Shown here piece after piece: positions 1 through 11,083 of a stretch of 64,000 nucleotides of DNA. The notes below the pieces were generated by a model, which had not been told where the DNA came from, did no database searches, and was given only the letters and a program-made list of their open reading frames with translations. Position 1 is the stretch's first letter. Each line of letters starts with the position of its first letter. Both the position numbers and the translations under genes were made by a program. Source of the stretch: Ancylobacter sp. TS-1 (lineage in GTDB: Bacteria; Pseudomonadota; Alphaproteobacteria; Rhizobiales; Xanthobacteraceae); assembly GCF_009223885.1 (NCBI RefSeq), contig NZ_CP045144.1, positions 1 to 64,000 of the forward strand, written 5' to 3'.

Positions 1-83
1 GTAATTCCGGGGAAAGCGCCGGAGCGGAAAGCCCCGGCACGGAAAACGCGGAGGTGGAGAGCGCCGGCTCGCGGCGCCCGTCC

Positions 84-1619
84 TCAATCGTCGTTGACCA
101 GCCGCTTGAGCGTCTCGACTTCCTCGGCCAGCGCCCGGTCGGAACCCACCAGCCCGTCGATCTTGCGCACCGCATGGAGGACGGTGGTGTGGTCGCGTCC
201 GCCGAAGCGCCGGCCGATTTCCGGCAGCGAACGCAGGGTGAGCATCTTGGCGAGATACATCGCGATCTGGCGGGGCTTCACCACATTGGCGGTGCGGCGC
301 TGCGAGAGGATGTCGGCGCGGCTGACATTGTAGTGCTTGGCGACGATGCGCAGGATGTCGTCGACCCGCACGCGCTTGGGCTCGCTGGAGCGCACGAGGT
401 CGCGAACGGCGGTCTCGGCCATTTCCAGCGTGATCGCGCGCGAGGTGAGCTGGTTGTGCGCCAGCAGCCGGTTGAGCGCGCCGTCGAGGTCGCGCCCGTT
501 CTGGCCGCAGTTACGGGCGATGAAGCCGAGCACGTCGGCCGGCACGTTGAAGCCGGGGTGCTGCTGGGCGAGGGTGGAAACGCGGGCCGCCAGGATCTCG
601 AGCTTGAGCTCCTCGTCGAGCGGGGCGATCTCGACCACGAGGCCGCCGGCGAGGCGCGAGCGCACCCGCTCCTCAAGAGCGTCGAGCTCGGCCGGCGGAC
701 GGTCGGCGGCGATCACCACCTGACGGCCGGAATCCATCAGCGCGTTGAGCGTGTGACAGAACTCCTGCTGCACGCTCTTGCCCTGCAGGAACTGCAGGTC
801 GTCGATCACCAGCGTGTCGATGCCGCGCAGCTGTTCCTTGAAGGCGAGCGAGGACTGGCTCTTCAGGGCGGCGACGAAGCCATACATGAAGCGTTCGGCG
901 GTGAGGTAGACGACGCGCCGCCCGCTGGTGGCGCCGGAGGCGGCGATCGCCTGCAGCAGATGCGTCTTGCCGAGGCCGACGGCGGCATGGAGATAAAGCG
1001 GGTTGAACACCGGGCCGCTGCCGGCCGGCGCGTCGGCGACCTTGAGCGCCGCCGCATGGGCGAGCCGGTTGGAATCGCCGAGGCGATAGGTCGCGAAGTT
1101 CAGGCGCGGATCGAGCGGCGACCCGCTGGAGGCATCGTTCGCGTTCACATGCGCGGCGGCGGCCGATCCCGCCGGGCTGCCGGCCTCGGCGGAGGCGCGC
1201 TGGGCGGCCTGCGTCAGAGTACGCACCGGCGCGGGCGCCGCGCCTGGCGCGCGCATCACGGCGGTACGCACCACCAGCTCCACCCGGTCGGCCGAGGCTT
1301 CTTCCTGCCAGAGAGCCGTCAGGCGGTCGATATAATGCTGCTGGATCCAGGTCTTCAGGAACCGGGTCGGGACGGACAGGCGCGCCGTTCCGCCGTTAAT
1401 CCCGTCGAGTTCGAGGCGCGGAAACCAGCTCGTATAGACTTCCTCGCCGATCTCGGCACGCAGGCGCCGGCGGATCCGGTCCCAGGTCTGGCGTGCATCG
1501 GTCTCGCCGGTCGCGACCTCGCGCGCTTCAGTGTCCAAACCCGCACGTGCGGCGGCACGCGCGGCTGCGCTCGAATACGCGCCTTGGCCTGAGGGGTCGA
1601 GGTCGTTGGATTTGAACAT
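84..1619 (-). CDS. dnaA: Chromosomal replication initiator DnaA
   Basis: DnaA is the AAA+ ATPase that binds oriC and opens it to start replication. The 511-residue protein has an N-terminal domain I from about residue 46 ([13 protein letters not shown]), a low-complexity Ala/Ser linker at about 125-168, Walker A GLGKTH at about 215-220, Walker [10 protein letters not shown] at about 270-277, and the DNA-binding signature [10 protein letters not shown] at about 474-483. I start it at the ATG at 1619, which follows GGAGCGGAC. The open frame runs 43 codons further upstream, but that extension is Arg-rich and unlike DnaA. The roughly 45 residues before domain I are longer than in E. coli. It is transcribed away from a 1.1 kb gene-free region. 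Identification is certain; the start is likely. Confidence 0.97.
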   Translation of the reverse strand: MFKSNDLDPSGQGAYSSAAARAAARAGLDTEAREVATGETDARQTWDRIRRRLRAEIGEEVYTSWFPRLELDGINGGTARLSVPTRFLKTWIQQHYIDRLTALWQEEASADRVELVVRTAVMRAPGAAPAPVRTLTQAAQRASAEAGSPAGSAAAAHVNANDASSGSPLDPRLNFATYRLGDSNRLAHAAALKVADAPAGSGPVFNPLYLHAAVGLGKTHLLQAIAASGATSGRRVVYLTAERFMYGFVAALKSQSSLAFKEQLRGIDTLVIDDLQFLQGKSVQQEFCHTLNALMDSGRQVVIAADRPPAELDALEERVRSRLAGGLVVEIAPLDEELKLEILAARVSTLAQQHPGFNVPADVLGFIARNCGQNGRDLDGALNRLLAHNQLTSRAITLEMAETAVRDLVRSSEPKRVRVDDILRIVAKHYNVSRADILSQRRTANVVKPRQIAMYLAKMLTLRSLPEIGRRFGGRDHTTVLHAVRKIDGLVGSDRALAEEVETLKRLVNDD

Positions 1620-2039
1620 GTCCGCTCCGCGGTTCTTGTGCGGTTCTTGGGAAGCACGAAGGGAATGCCGCCACAGCGACGCCGCGTGTGCGGCGGTCGG
1701 GGCTGGTTCCCTTCGGCGCGAATGAAATCGTGTCCGACGGCGTGGCACGGGCCATCCGTCGATTGCCGGGCGGCGTCCCTAGAGGACCCGCACCGAAGCC
1801 TCAACCGGGCCGTTCGAACTTGGCGGGGAACGCGTAACGGGGGCTCGGCGGCTGAGGGGCCGGGATCGCCCGGCAGCAGATCGAGATATCCGCCGACGAT
1901 CCGGCGATACAATCTGAACACGCACCCCAGAGTGCGCCCGTTTGCGTAATCATAGCAGCCCCTTCGCGGCAAGGTCGTTGCCGCCCTAACTAGTCTTCGT
2001 TGTTATGAGTGCAACTAATTATGCTTACGCGGCCACACA

Positions 2040-2085
2040 GTACGTTGGCACGTACCCCTCAAATGACAGAGGAGTCATGTCATTT
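2040..2085. repeat. Two adjacent short inverted repeats in the dnaA upstream region
   Basis: GTACGT-TGGC-ACGTAC occupies 2040-2055 and AAATGACA-N9-TGTCATTT occupies 2061-2085. Both are perfect and lie in the A+T-rich part of the dnaA/rpsT gap, about 420-470 bp upstream of the dnaA start. They look like operator-type sites or cruciform-forming sequences. I do not recognise the binding protein. Confidence 0.45.
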
Positions 2086-2678
2086 CACAATAAGCCCAGC
2101 ATAATTCCAAGTGAGGACAGTGATGATTGCAGAACACAACTCCCCCCTCACGTTGAAATGAGAAGCTTCAAAACTCAACTTTTCGCTGAGGTGCCCGGCG
2201 GAACCGGATGAAGACAACATACACAGCGCCCCCCTTTGGTGCAACGCCGTTGGCGTGCGCGGGGGTCGCAGGGGGTGCCCTCGGGCGGTGATTCGGCCGC
2301 CCAAAAAAGAACCATCAGTCGGCAAATCTCTGAGTCGCTTGCAAGATTCTGTGACGCCAGATGACGGGTCTTTCCTCAGCTAATTTTCATGCCCCAAGCG
2401 CCCGCCGGGCGGCGCTCGCCGCGATTCGCGAAGCCCCCCGGCGGGTGGGCTATAAGGCGTTGGTTTGTATACTATATTTCTGCGCGACCGAGCCTGCTTT
2501 TTGAGCCTGCCGGCCACCCCCGCCGGCTGCTTCGTCGGGGCGGGTGAGTCAAGGGCGGGTGGCGGCGATAAAGCGGAACATTTCGAGTCGTTGGCGCGAT
2601 GTGACAGTTCTGCAACTGCCCTTGCCGGCGTCGTCCAAGCCCGGTCGTCGGCGCGCGTCGGCACAGGCCCAAATGCAA

Positions 2679-2704
2679 AGAGCCCGGCGCGAGGGCCGGG
2701 CTCT
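2679..2704 (-). terminator. Rho-independent terminator of rpsT
   Basis: A 10-bp G+C-rich stem (AGAGCCCGGC/GCCGGGCTCT) with a 6-nt loop lies 34 bp past the rpsT stop codon. Read on the minus strand it is followed by a short T-rich run (TTTGCATTT). Confidence 0.85.
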
Positions 2705-2738
2705 TGCAAACTTTTGGTTGTAGGCGGCGCAGGGCCGA

Positions 2739-3005
2739 TCAGGCGCTGAGCTTGGCCACGCGCTGGGCCAGACGCGACACTTTGCGGGAAGCGGTGTTCT
2801 TGTGGAGCACACCCTTCTGCGCAGCGCGCTGGATCTCCGGCTCGGCCGCCTTGAAGGCGGTCGTGGCGGCGGCGGCATCGCCGGAAGCGAGCGCGTCCTC
2901 GACCTTGCGCACGAAGGTGCGCAGGCGCGAACGGCGGTTCTTGTTGACCGCGGTACGGCGCTCGATCTTGCGAGTCGCCTTTTTGGCGGAGGGCGTATTG
3001 GCCAT
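2739..3005 (-). CDS. rpsT: 30S ribosomal protein S20
   Basis: S20 is a small primary-binding protein of the 30S subunit that contacts 16S rRNA. The 88-residue protein starts [13 protein letters not shown] and is rich in Lys and Arg, with the family's [16 protein letters not shown] and [19 protein letters not shown] segments; length is normal. It has its own terminator about 35 bp downstream. Its position between dnaA and the enoyl-CoA hydratase/mutM genes is the arrangement usual in Rhizobiales. Confidence 0.97.
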   Translation of the reverse strand: MANTPSAKKATRKIERRTAVNKNRRSRLRTFVRKVEDALASGDAAAATTAFKAAEPEIQRAAQKGVLHKNTASRKVSRLAQRVAKLSA

Positions 3006-3196
3006 CGGCCGTCCTCTTCGTCGTCGCAGGAACGGCGGGGCCGCTCTTGCCGGAAATCGGTTGCAAAGGAAACAGCGGAGCCAACCCGGAGGAGCCCCGT
3101 GCGAGTGGCGGGCTTATAGTCGGGGGGCGCCCTCGCGTCAATATGAAAGGCGCGCGCGGCAGCTTTGCACGCGCCCCGGAGCCGCCCCGCCGGCGC

Positions 3197-3970
3197 TCAG
3201 GCGTTGCGGAAGGCGGCGCCGCGCTTCTCGGCGAAGGCGGACATGCCTTCCTTCTGGTCGGCGGTGGCGAACAGCGCCTGGAACATGCGGCGCTCGAATC
3301 GGATTCCCTCGGCCAGCGTCGTCTCGAAGGCGCGGTTGACGCTTTCCTTGGTCATCATGACGGAGGCGAGGGAGAGGTCGGCGATGGTGCCGGCCACCTT
3401 GAGCGCCTCGGCACGCAGATCTGCCAGCGGCACGACCCGCGAGACAAGTCCGTAGCGGTCGGCCTCCTCGGCGGTGAGCGTGCGCCCGGTCAGGCACATC
3501 TCCATCGCCTTCGCCTTGCCGACGGCGCGGGTGAGGCGCTGGGAGCCGCCGGCGCCCGGCATGATGCCGAGCTGGATCTCCGGCTGGCCGAAGCGGGCAT
3601 TGTCGGCGGCGAGGATGATGTCGCACATCATGGCGAGCTCGCAGCCGCCGCCCAGCGCGTAGCCTGCCACGGCCGCGATCACCGGCTTGCGGCAGCGCGA
3701 CAGGCGCTCCCAGCTGGTGATGAAGTCCTCGGTATAGGTGGCGGGGAACAGGAGCGGCTGCATCTCCTTGATGTCGGCGCCGGCGGCGAAGGCGCGGTCC
3801 GAGCCGGTGAGTACGATGGCGCCGATGCCGGCATCCGCCTCGAAGGCATCGAGCGCCCGGCCGAGCTCGTCGATCAGCGCCGCGTTCAGGGCGTTGAGCG
3901 CCTTCGGCCGGTTGAGGGTGATGACGCCGACGCGTCCTGTGGTCTCGACGAGGATGTTGTCGTACGCCAT
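3197..3970 (-). CDS. Enoyl-CoA hydratase
   Basis: A crotonase-fold enzyme expected to hydrate trans-2-enoyl-CoA to 3-hydroxyacyl-CoA in fatty-acid beta-oxidation. The 257-residue protein has the oxyanion-hole loop [11 protein letters not shown] at about 60-70, and both catalytic-glutamate segments, [13 protein letters not shown] and [15 protein letters not shown]. These support a true hydratase rather than an isomerase or hydrolase relative. I start it at the ATG at 3970 (MAYDNILVE); an in-frame ATG 13 codons upstream gives an atypical extension. It lies 39 bp downstream of mutM, so the two may be co-transcribed. The exact acyl-chain specificity cannot be read from the sequence. Confidence 0.92.
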   Translation of the reverse strand: MAYDNILVETTGRVGVITLNRPKALNALNAALIDELGRALDAFEADAGIGAIVLTGSDRAFAAGADIKEMQPLLFPATYTEDFITSWERLSRCRKPVIAAVAGYALGGGCELAMMCDIILAADNARFGQPEIQLGIMPGAGGSQRLTRAVGKAKAMEMCLTGRTLTAEEADRYGLVSRVVPLADLRAEALKVAGTIADLSLASVMMTKESVNRAFETTLAEGIRFERRMFQALFATADQKEGMSAFAEKRGAAFRNA

Positions 3971-4009
3971 GGCGCGTCTCCCGATCTCTGGTGGCTTCCG
4001 TCCCGCCAT

Positions 4010-4921
4010 CTAGCGCTGGCAGGCGATACAGTAAAAGGTCGAGCGCCCGCTCTGGACAAGGCGGGCGATGGTGCCGCGGCAGCCCGGGGCGAGGCAGGGC
4101 TCGCCCTCGCGGTCATAGGCGCGGAAGGTGTGCTGGAAATAGCCGAGCGTGCCGTCGACCTGCGCATGGTCGCGCAGCGTCGAGCCGCCGGCGGCGATGG
4201 CCTCCTCCAGTACCAGCCGGATCGTCTCGACCAGTCGCCGCGCGGCGGCGGTGGGCCGGCCCGCCGCCGTGACGAGGGTGCCGGCCGGCCGCTCGGGCGA
4301 GAGGCCGGCGCGGTGCAGCGCCTCGCAGACATAGATGTTGCCGAGCCCGGCGACGATCTTCTGGTCGAGCAGCGCCGCCTTCAGCGGGGTGCGCCGCCCG
4401 GCCAAGGCGCGGGCCAGCGCTTCGGGGGTGAAGTCCGCTCCCAGCGGCTCGGGCCCGAGGTCGCGAAAAAGCGGGTGCGCCGCCAGCCCGTCGCGGGGCA
4501 CCAGCAGCATGGCGCCGAAGCGGCGCGGGTCGTTATAGACCACCTCCACCCCGCCGCCTGCGCCGCCCTCCATGCGCAACACCACGTGGTCGTGCGCCGC
4601 GAGGCGCGAGTGCGGCATGTGGAAGTCGCCCGGTATTTCCGGCGGGCCGCTGTCGGGCTCGATGCGGAATGAGCCGGACATGCCCAGATGCATGACTAGC
4701 ACCTCGTCGACGCCACTCGCGTCGGGACCTACATCCGCCATCAGATATTTCGCCCGCCGGTCGAGCCGGCGCAGCGTCCGTCCCGTCAGCCGTTCGGCGA
4801 AGCGCTCGGGCAGCGGCCAGCGCAGGTCTGGGCGGCGGGCGAGGGCGGCAAGGATGCGCCGGCCTTCCATCACCGGCGCCAGCCCGCGCCGGACGGTCTC
4901 CACTTCGGGCAATTCGGGCAT
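4010..4921 (-). CDS. mutM: Formamidopyrimidine-DNA glycosylase (Fpg)
   Basis: This is a bifunctional base-excision-repair glycosylase/AP lyase that removes 8-oxoguanine and formamidopyrimidines. The N-terminus MPELPEVE supplies the catalytic Pro2 and Glu3, RRAKYLM carries the conserved lysine, and the C-terminus has a four-cysteine zinc finger (CLAPGC ... YCIACQR). At 303 residues it is slightly longer than E. coli Fpg because of small insertions. Since the initiator Met is removed to expose Pro2, the start is fixed. It sits 38 bp downstream of a HAD hydrolase gene and just upstream of the enoyl-CoA hydratase gene. Confidence 0.96.
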   Translation of the reverse strand: MPELPEVETVRRGLAPVMEGRRILAALARRPDLRWPLPERFAERLTGRTLRRLDRRAKYLMADVGPDASGVDEVLVMHLGMSGSFRIEPDSGPPEIPGDFHMPHSRLAAHDHVVLRMEGGAGGGVEVVYNDPRRFGAMLLVPRDGLAAHPLFRDLGPEPLGADFTPEALARALAGRRTPLKAALLDQKIVAGLGNIYVCEALHRAGLSPERPAGTLVTAAGRPTAAARRLVETIRLVLEEAIAAGGSTLRDHAQVDGTLGYFQHTFRAYDREGEPCLAPGCRGTIARLVQSGRSTFYCIACQR

Positions 4922-4959
4922 GGTGAGGCCTTGTCCGTCTCTGGGGCCGTATCCGTCTC

Positions 4960-5646
4960 TTAAGGCGCGACCAGCCCGAGTTCCCGGAGGAAGGCCGCGA
5001 GCCCCTCCGCGTCCTGGAAATGGTGCGCGCGCAGGCCAGCCGCCACGGCCCCCGCGACATTGGCCGGCTTGTCGTCGATCATCACGGCCTGCGCCGGCTC
5101 GACGCCATGAAGCGCCGCCACGCTTTTATATATGGAAGGGTCCGGCTTCTTGGTGCCGAAATCGGCGGCGACGTGCATGGCCGGCCCGAACAGCGTCCGC
5201 AGTTCCGGTACCAGCGCGTCGAAGTGCTCCTTCATGATGTGGCCGTTGTTCGTCAACAGGGCAACGCGCGTGGATTCGCGCACCATGCCGGCAAGGGCCA
5301 CCGCCTGCGGGTCGAGCGTCATGGCGCCCGCGCGCGTGCGCAGCCACTCGTCCCGGCCGAACGGCACGCCGAGCGCGGCCGCGATGGCGGCGAGATAGGC
5401 GTCGGGCGTCAGCCGGCCGATATCGGAATCGTCCTCGATGCCGCTGGTCCACACCAGCCGCTCGACATCGTCGCCGGAGAGCCCGGCAAGCGCGCCCATG
5501 GCGACGCGACGCGCCTCCACGTCGTAGCGCAGCAGGACGTCGTCCATGTCGAAGATGACGAGGCGGACCGGCGGGCAGGGTGCCGCAGGCCCGGGGGGCG
5601 TCATCGGGGGCGTCGCAGGAGAAAGGGGAGCGGGCGGGCGCGTCAC
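4960..5646 (-). CDS. HAD-family hydrolase
   Basis: A haloacid-dehalogenase-superfamily phosphatase of 228 residues. All four HAD motifs are visible: [10 protein letters not shown], with the nucleophile and acid/base Asp; II LLTNNG; III the Lys in FGTKKPDP; and [11 protein letters not shown]. The sequence between motifs I and II fits a helical cap of subfamily I. The GTG start at 5646 is chosen because GAGGAGG lies just upstream. The first ~28 residues are Pro/Ala-rich and probably disordered. The substrate cannot be predicted. Confidence 0.85.
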   Translation of the reverse strand: MTRPPAPLSPATPPMTPPGPAAPCPPVRLVIFDMDDVLLRYDVEARRVAMGALAGLSGDDVERLVWTSGIEDDSDIGRLTPDAYLAAIAAALGVPFGRDEWLRTRAGAMTLDPQAVALAGMVRESTRVALLTNNGHIMKEHFDALVPELRTLFGPAMHVAADFGTKKPDPSIYKSVAALHGVEPAQAVMIDDKPANVAGAVAAGLRAHHFQDAEGLAAFLRELGLVAP

Positions 5647-5656
5647 CGGCGCCTCC

Positions 5657-6172
5657 TCACGGAAGCGCGTCGAAGCCTTCGCCGAAGCCCTTCAGGCTGA
5701 GCGGAATGCCGATGCCTTCCTCCGGCGTCTGGAAGACGATGAAGGTGGCATTCTGGCCGTTGCGGAGCTGGCTGATGAGCTTGTCGTCCATCACCACCTC
5801 GGCGACGCACCCATTGGGCACGCAGCGCACGAAGCCGGCGCGGCCGACATCGGCATTGTCGATCTTCAGGCCGAGACCGGAGGGCAACAGCACGCCGAGC
5901 GGGGCGAGCACGCGCAGCAGCCGGCTCTTCTGGTCGATGGTCTTCAGCACGATGACGGTCAGGCCGACATTCGGCCGGTCGTCGGCCTGCACGCTCTGCA
6001 GCAGCACGCACTGCTCGGACTGCGCGCCCGGCGGGGTGTCGCAGCGAATCTGCCACTCGCCATGGACCGAGCGCACAACGCCCTGCGCGGCTGCGCCGTC
6101 GGCGCCGGCGATCAGGGCGGCGACGGCGATCACCGCGAGAATGGCAGAACGGAACGCCGCGAACCCGGGCAT
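5657..6172 (-). CDS. Invasion-associated locus B (IalB)-family exported protein
   Basis: A 171-residue secreted protein. A Sec signal peptide (hydrophobic FRSAILAVIAVAALIAG, likely cleaved after AAAQ) precedes a domain typical of the IalB family, with the WQIRCDTPPGAQSEQC segment and later Cys residues (FVRCVPNGCVAEV) likely to form disulfides. IalB proteins are widespread in Rhizobiales; Bartonella IalB is linked to erythrocyte invasion, but the role in free-living relatives is unknown. I start it at the ATG at 6172, directly before the signal peptide; upstream in-frame ATGs give an implausible leader. Confidence 0.85.
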   Translation of the reverse strand: MPGFAAFRSAILAVIAVAALIAGADGAAAQGVVRSVHGEWQIRCDTPPGAQSEQCVLLQSVQADDRPNVGLTVIVLKTIDQKSRLLRVLAPLGVLLPSGLGLKIDNADVGRAGFVRCVPNGCVAEVVMDDKLISQLRNGQNATFIVFQTPEEGIGIPLSLKGFGEGFDALP

Positions 6173-6474
6173 GGGTCTCTCCAGAAATGTGTCGTCCGGT
6201 ATGTCTTCTAAAGAATCGCCGGCCGGGGACAAGGCGAATCGTGCAGCGCACCCAGGCGAGTCGTTCAGGCGGGCGGCAAGAAGGCACCGGCGCATGTCAA
6301 CAATGGGGCGCACCCTCCCCAGCGGATAGAACGGTTCCAGCCACCGACGTCATGTCGCAGGAGGAGAGGGGGGGTGGCGCGTTGCTCAGGGGGGCATTTT
6401 GTGTTTGATGAAGATCAAATGCTACGGGTCCGGGAAGCGATCATCATCGCCAATATCGGGCCCCGAGGGAGCTG
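6173..6474. other. Intergenic region upstream of the cox cluster
   Basis: About 300 bp between the divergent IalB-like gene and coxB. It carries an FNR/FixK-type palindrome 57 bp before the coxB start and no credible gene. Both promoters must lie here. Confidence 0.6.
6405..6418. promoter_or_regulatory. FNR/FixK-type box upstream of coxB
   Basis: TTGAT-GAAG-ATCAA is a perfect match to the FNR consensus TTGAT-N4-ATCAA, and one further base on each side also pairs. It lies 57 bp before the coxB start codon. FNR/FnrL/FixK proteins control terminal oxidases in alphaproteobacteria; low-oxygen repression of the aa3 oxidase is the likely direction, but that is an inference. Confidence 0.8.
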
Positions 6475-7377
6475 ATGGGAGTGACGATCGCGATGAAATC
6501 GTGGATCCGCAGCGCTGCGTATACCGCAGCCGGCCTTATCGCGGGGGTCTTCGGTGTGCTGCTGCTGGCCGGCACGGGTGTGGCTCTGGCCGGGACGGGG
6601 CAGCCTTCCCCCTGGCAGATCAATCTGCAGGGGGCGGCCTCTCCGGTGATGGAGAGCATCCACTCCTTCCACTTCTTCCTGCTCGTCATCATCATCGCCG
6701 TGGTGCTACTGGTTCTGGCGCTGCTGATCGTGGTGGCGCTGAAGTTCAACGAGAAGGCCAATCCGGTGCCCTCGCGCACCACGCATCACACTCTGATCGA
6801 GGTGGTGTGGACGGTCGTCCCGGTGCTGATCCTAGTCGCCATCGCCATTCCGTCCTTCCGGCTGCTCTTCCTCCAGCTGGACCTGCCGAAGGCGGACATC
6901 ACCGTGAAGGTGACGGGCCACCAGTGGTACTGGTCCTACGAGTATCCCGACAACGGCGCCTTCAGCTTCGACAGCCTGATGGTCGCGGAAGCCGACCTCA
7001 AGCCCGGCCAGCCGCGCCTGCTGGCGGTCGACAACGACGTGGTGGTCCCGGTCAACAAGATCGTGCGGATCCAGGTCACGGCGGCCGACGTCATCCACTC
7101 CTTCGCCCTGCCGTCCTTCGGCGTGAAGATCGACGCCCTGCCGGGCCGCCTGAACGAGAGCTGGTTCCAGGCGACGAAGGAAGGCATCTATTACGGCCAG
7201 TGCTCCGAGCTGTGCGGCAAGGACCACGCGTTCATGCCCATCGCCATCCGCGTCGTCAGCGAGGCGGAGTTCGCGAGCTGGGTCGAAGAGGCCAAGCAGA
7301 AGTTCGCATCGGTCCCGGCCGCCACGCAGGTGGCCCAGACCGAGCCGGCCGCCACGGCGGTTTCGTCGACGCGCTGA
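6475..7377 (+). CDS. coxB: Cytochrome c oxidase subunit II (aa3-type)
   Basis: Carries the binuclear CuA centre that accepts electrons from cytochrome c. The 300-residue protein has an N-terminal hydrophobic leader, two transmembrane helices (about 64-90 and 112-135) and a periplasmic cupredoxin domain. CuA ligands are visible: H208, C243 and C247 in CSELCGKDH, H251 and M254; GHQWYWSYEYPD is the aromatic electron-entry patch. GAGGGAG precedes the ATG at 6475; a second in-frame ATG at 6493 is possible. First gene of the cox cluster, behind a perfect FNR/FixK box. Confidence 0.96.
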   Translation: MGVTIAMKSWIRSAAYTAAGLIAGVFGVLLLAGTGVALAGTGQPSPWQINLQGAASPVMESIHSFHFFLLVIIIAVVLLVLALLIVVALKFNEKANPVPSRTTHHTLIEVVWTVVPVLILVAIAIPSFRLLFLQLDLPKADITVKVTGHQWYWSYEYPDNGAFSFDSLMVAEADLKPGQPRLLAVDNDVVVPVNKIVRIQVTAADVIHSFALPSFGVKIDALPGRLNESWFQATKEGIYYGQCSELCGKDHAFMPIAIRVVSEAEFASWVEEAKQKFASVPAATQVAQTEPAATAVSSTR

Positions 7378-7398
7378 GGCGTCGGTTCGTCGATCTAG

Positions 7399-9033
<1,635 letters not shown>

Positions 9034-9058
9034 GCGGCCGGACCGTCTGACACCAAGA

Positions 9059-9083
9059 CCCGGCGCGACCGCCTCGCGCCGGG
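9059..9083 (+). other. Intercistronic hairpin after coxA
   Basis: CCCGGCGCGA-CCGCC-TCGCGCCGGG forms a perfect 10-bp stem in the coxA-ctaB gap. There is no following T-run, so it looks like an mRNA-stabilising or attenuating stem-loop rather than a full terminator. Confidence 0.6.
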
Positions 9084-9203
9084 GACATTCAGGGGACAGG
9101 CACGCCGCCACCGGCGCGCTTCCCGCAGCATCGGCGAACCGGGCCCGCGCGGCCCGTTCGCTGCAAGGAACGCACCGCCCGACGGCGATGCCGGAGTGAA
9201 GTG

Positions 9204-10157
9204 ATGAGCGACGTCGCCTCGCGCGAATACGACCTGAGCCAGAGCGAGACGCGTCCGCTCGACGCGCCTTCCTATGCCTCGGTGTCGGACTACGTCGCCC
9301 TGCTGAAGCCGCGCGTCATGTCGCTGGTGATCTTCACCGCGCTGGTCGGTCTCGTGCGCGCCCCGGCCGAGGTCCACCCGGTCATCGCCTTCACCGCGCT
9401 GCTGTGCATTGCCATCGGCGCCGGCGCCTCGGGCGCGCTCAACATGTGGTGGGACGCGGACATCGACGCCGTGATGCGCCGCACCAGCCGCCGCCCGATC
9501 CCGGCCGGCCATGTCACCCCCGGCGAGGCGCTCGCCTTCGGCGTCACGCTCTCGGTCGGCTCGGTGCTGGTGCTCGGCCTGCTGGTCAACGAACTCGCCG
9601 CCGCGCTGCTCGCCTTCACCATCCTGTTCTACGTCGTCGTCTACACGATGTGGCTCAAGCGCTGGACGCCGCAGAACATCGTCATCGGCGGCGCCGCCGG
9701 CGCCTTCCCGCCCATGGTGGGCTGGGCGGCCGCCTCGGGCGGCATCGGGCTCGAAAGCCTGCTGCTCTTCCTCATCATCTTCTTCTGGACGCCGCCGCAT
9801 TTCTGGGCGCTGGCGCTCTACAAGTCCGACGACTACGCCCGCGCCGGCGTGCCCATGCTGCCCGTCGTCGCCGGCCCCGACGAGACGCGCCGCCAGATCC
9901 TGCTCTACACGCTGGTGCTGGTGCCGCTCGCCATGTCGCCCTTCTTCATGGGCATGGCCGGCATTGCCTACGGGCTGGTGTCGGGTGTGGCCGGGGCGCT
10001 GATGCTGCTGCTGGCGGTGCAGGTCTATCGCCGCCGCGAGGGCGCTCCCGCCGAACTCGCCGCGCGGCGCCTGTTCGGCTTCTCGATCCTGTACCTGTTC
10101 CTGCTTTTCGCGGTCCTCCTCGTCGAGGCGGTCGCTCCGGCCTGGTTCGGGCTGTGA
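9204..10157 (+). CDS. ctaB: Protoheme IX farnesyltransferase (haem O synthase)
   Basis: A UbiA-superfamily membrane prenyltransferase that attaches a farnesyl group to haem b, giving haem O, the precursor of the haem a used by the oxidase encoded alongside. The 317-residue protein has about nine membrane helices. Visible motifs are [15 protein letters not shown] near the N-terminus, the polyprenyl-diphosphate site [19 protein letters not shown] and the second loop [17 protein letters not shown]. The ATG at 9204 is preferred, with GGAGTGAAG upstream; the overlapping GTG at 9201 is an alternative. Confidence 0.95.
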   Translation: MSDVASREYDLSQSETRPLDAPSYASVSDYVALLKPRVMSLVIFTALVGLVRAPAEVHPVIAFTALLCIAIGAGASGALNMWWDADIDAVMRRTSRRPIPAGHVTPGEALAFGVTLSVGSVLVLGLLVNELAAALLAFTILFYVVVYTMWLKRWTPQNIVIGGAAGAFPPMVGWAAASGGIGLESLLLFLIIFFWTPPHFWALALYKSDDYARAGVPMLPVVAGPDETRRQILLYTLVLVPLAMSPFFMGMAGIAYGLVSGVAGALMLLLAVQVYRRREGAPAELAARRLFGFSILYLFLLFAVLLVEAVAPAWFGL

Positions 10158-10179
10158 GCACATGATGGCGAGGGTGAAG

Positions 10180-10356
10180 ATGGTGGACGCGAACAAGGGG
10201 CCGGAAGTGGAAGGCGTGGTGCTGACGCCGGAGCAGAAGCGCCGCCAGCGCGCCCGTTCCGTCGCCATCGCGACGGTGCTCGGCGCGCTGTGCGTGCTGT
10301 TCTACATCGTGACCGTGGTGAAGCTCGGCCCCGCCGTGCTGATCCGACCGCTGTGA
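10180..10356 (+). CDS. Small single-helix membrane protein, CoxF-like
   Basis: A 58-residue protein with a charged N-terminal half (LTPEQKRRQRARS) and one membrane helix (VAIATVLGALCVLFYIVTVV). A gene of this size and topology regularly lies between ctaB and ctaG in Rhizobiales and is often called coxF; its molecular function is not established, though oxidase assembly is likely from its place. I chose the ATG at 10180 because GAGGGTGAAG precedes it; ATGs at 10162 and 10165 are in frame. It lies 22 bp after ctaB and a few bases before ctaG. Confidence 0.75.
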   Translation: MVDANKGPEVEGVVLTPEQKRRQRARSVAIATVLGALCVLFYIVTVVKLGPAVLIRPL

Positions 10357-10363
10357 GGCCGTG

Positions 10364-11011
10364 ATGGCGGACGAAGCCGACAAGGGGCCCGCGCCCCTCG
10401 CTCACGAGGCCGATCGGGCAGCCGATCCGGCGGGTGCGCCGCGTCGTGCCCGCGGGCATCGCGTCGTCGCGCTCAGCTGCGCGGCCTTCGTGGCCACCAT
10501 GGTCGGCGCCTCCTACGCCGCCGTGCCGCTCTACCAGATGTTCTGCCAGGTCACGGGCTTCGGCGGCGCCACGCGCGTCGCCACCGCCGCTCCTGCCGTC
10601 CCGCTGGAGCGCACGGTGGAGGTCCGCTTCGACGCCAATGTCGCGCCCGGCCTCGACTGGGCCTTCGAGCCGGAGCAGCGCTCGGTGACGGTGCGGGTGG
10701 GCGAGACCAAGCTCGCCTTCTACAAGGCGCGCAACCGCAGCGACAAACCCGTCACCGCCAGTGCCACCTACAATGTGACGCCGGCCCAGTCGGGCTACCA
10801 TTTCGCGAAGATGCAGTGCTTCTGTTTCACGGACCAGACGCTGCAGCCCGGTGAATCCCTCGACATGCCCGTCATCTTCTTCGTCGATCCCGCTTTCGCG
10901 GAGGATCCGGAGATGAATGGCGTGAAGACCATAACCCTTTCCTACACCTTCTTCGCCAAGGCGGCGCCGCTCGCCGCCGGCGCGCCGAAGGACGGAAAGG
11001 CACCGCTCTGA
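10364..11011 (+). CDS. ctaG: Cytochrome c oxidase assembly protein CtaG (Cox11)
   Basis: A membrane-anchored copper chaperone that delivers copper to the CuB site of subunit I. The 215-residue protein has a cytoplasmic N-terminal tail, one membrane helix around 38-58 (VVALSCAAFVATMVGASYAAVPLYQMFC) and a periplasmic domain with the copper-binding CFCF motif in KMQCFCFTDQ, matching Cox11. The ATG at 10364 is used; an overlapping GTG at 10361 is possible. Tightly packed after the CoxF-like gene. Confidence 0.95.
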   Translation: MADEADKGPAPLAHEADRAADPAGAPRRARGHRVVALSCAAFVATMVGASYAAVPLYQMFCQVTGFGGATRVATAAPAVPLERTVEVRFDANVAPGLDWAFEPEQRSVTVRVGETKLAFYKARNRSDKPVTASATYNVTPAQSGYHFAKMQCFCFTDQTLQPGESLDMPVIFFVDPAFAEDPEMNGVKTITLSYTFFAKAAPLAAGAPKDGKAPL

Positions 11012-11083
11012 ACGGGCGGAACGTAACAGTGCGGCCGCTTTGACGGATCGCTAGGGAATTGGACGGAACGGAGAGCGCAAGCC

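Larger units (their letters stand above)
1620..2738. other. Gene-free region between dnaA and rpsT
   Basis: This 1.1 kb stretch holds no convincing gene; the short open frames have no Shine-Dalgarno or family resemblance. About 1970-2230 is visibly A+T-richer than the rest of the window and contains two adjacent inverted repeats. It must carry promoters for dnaA and, near its right end, the rpsT terminator. I searched by eye for DnaA boxes (TTATNCACA or its complement) and saw none. It might nevertheless be a replication origin or a regulatory region, but the sequence alone does not show which. A further 9-bp inverted repeat, CCCGCCGGG/CCCGGCGGG, spans about 2401-2445. Confidence 0.6.

Noticed and set aside
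1620..1748. The longer dnaA reading frame starting at 1748
   Set aside because: The 43 extra residues are Arg-rich and unlike DnaA, and the ATG at 1619 has a plausible ribosome-binding site.
2465..2749. A 94-codon frame in the dnaA-rpsT gap
   Set aside because: No Shine-Dalgarno, no recognisable domain, and it runs through the rpsT terminator.
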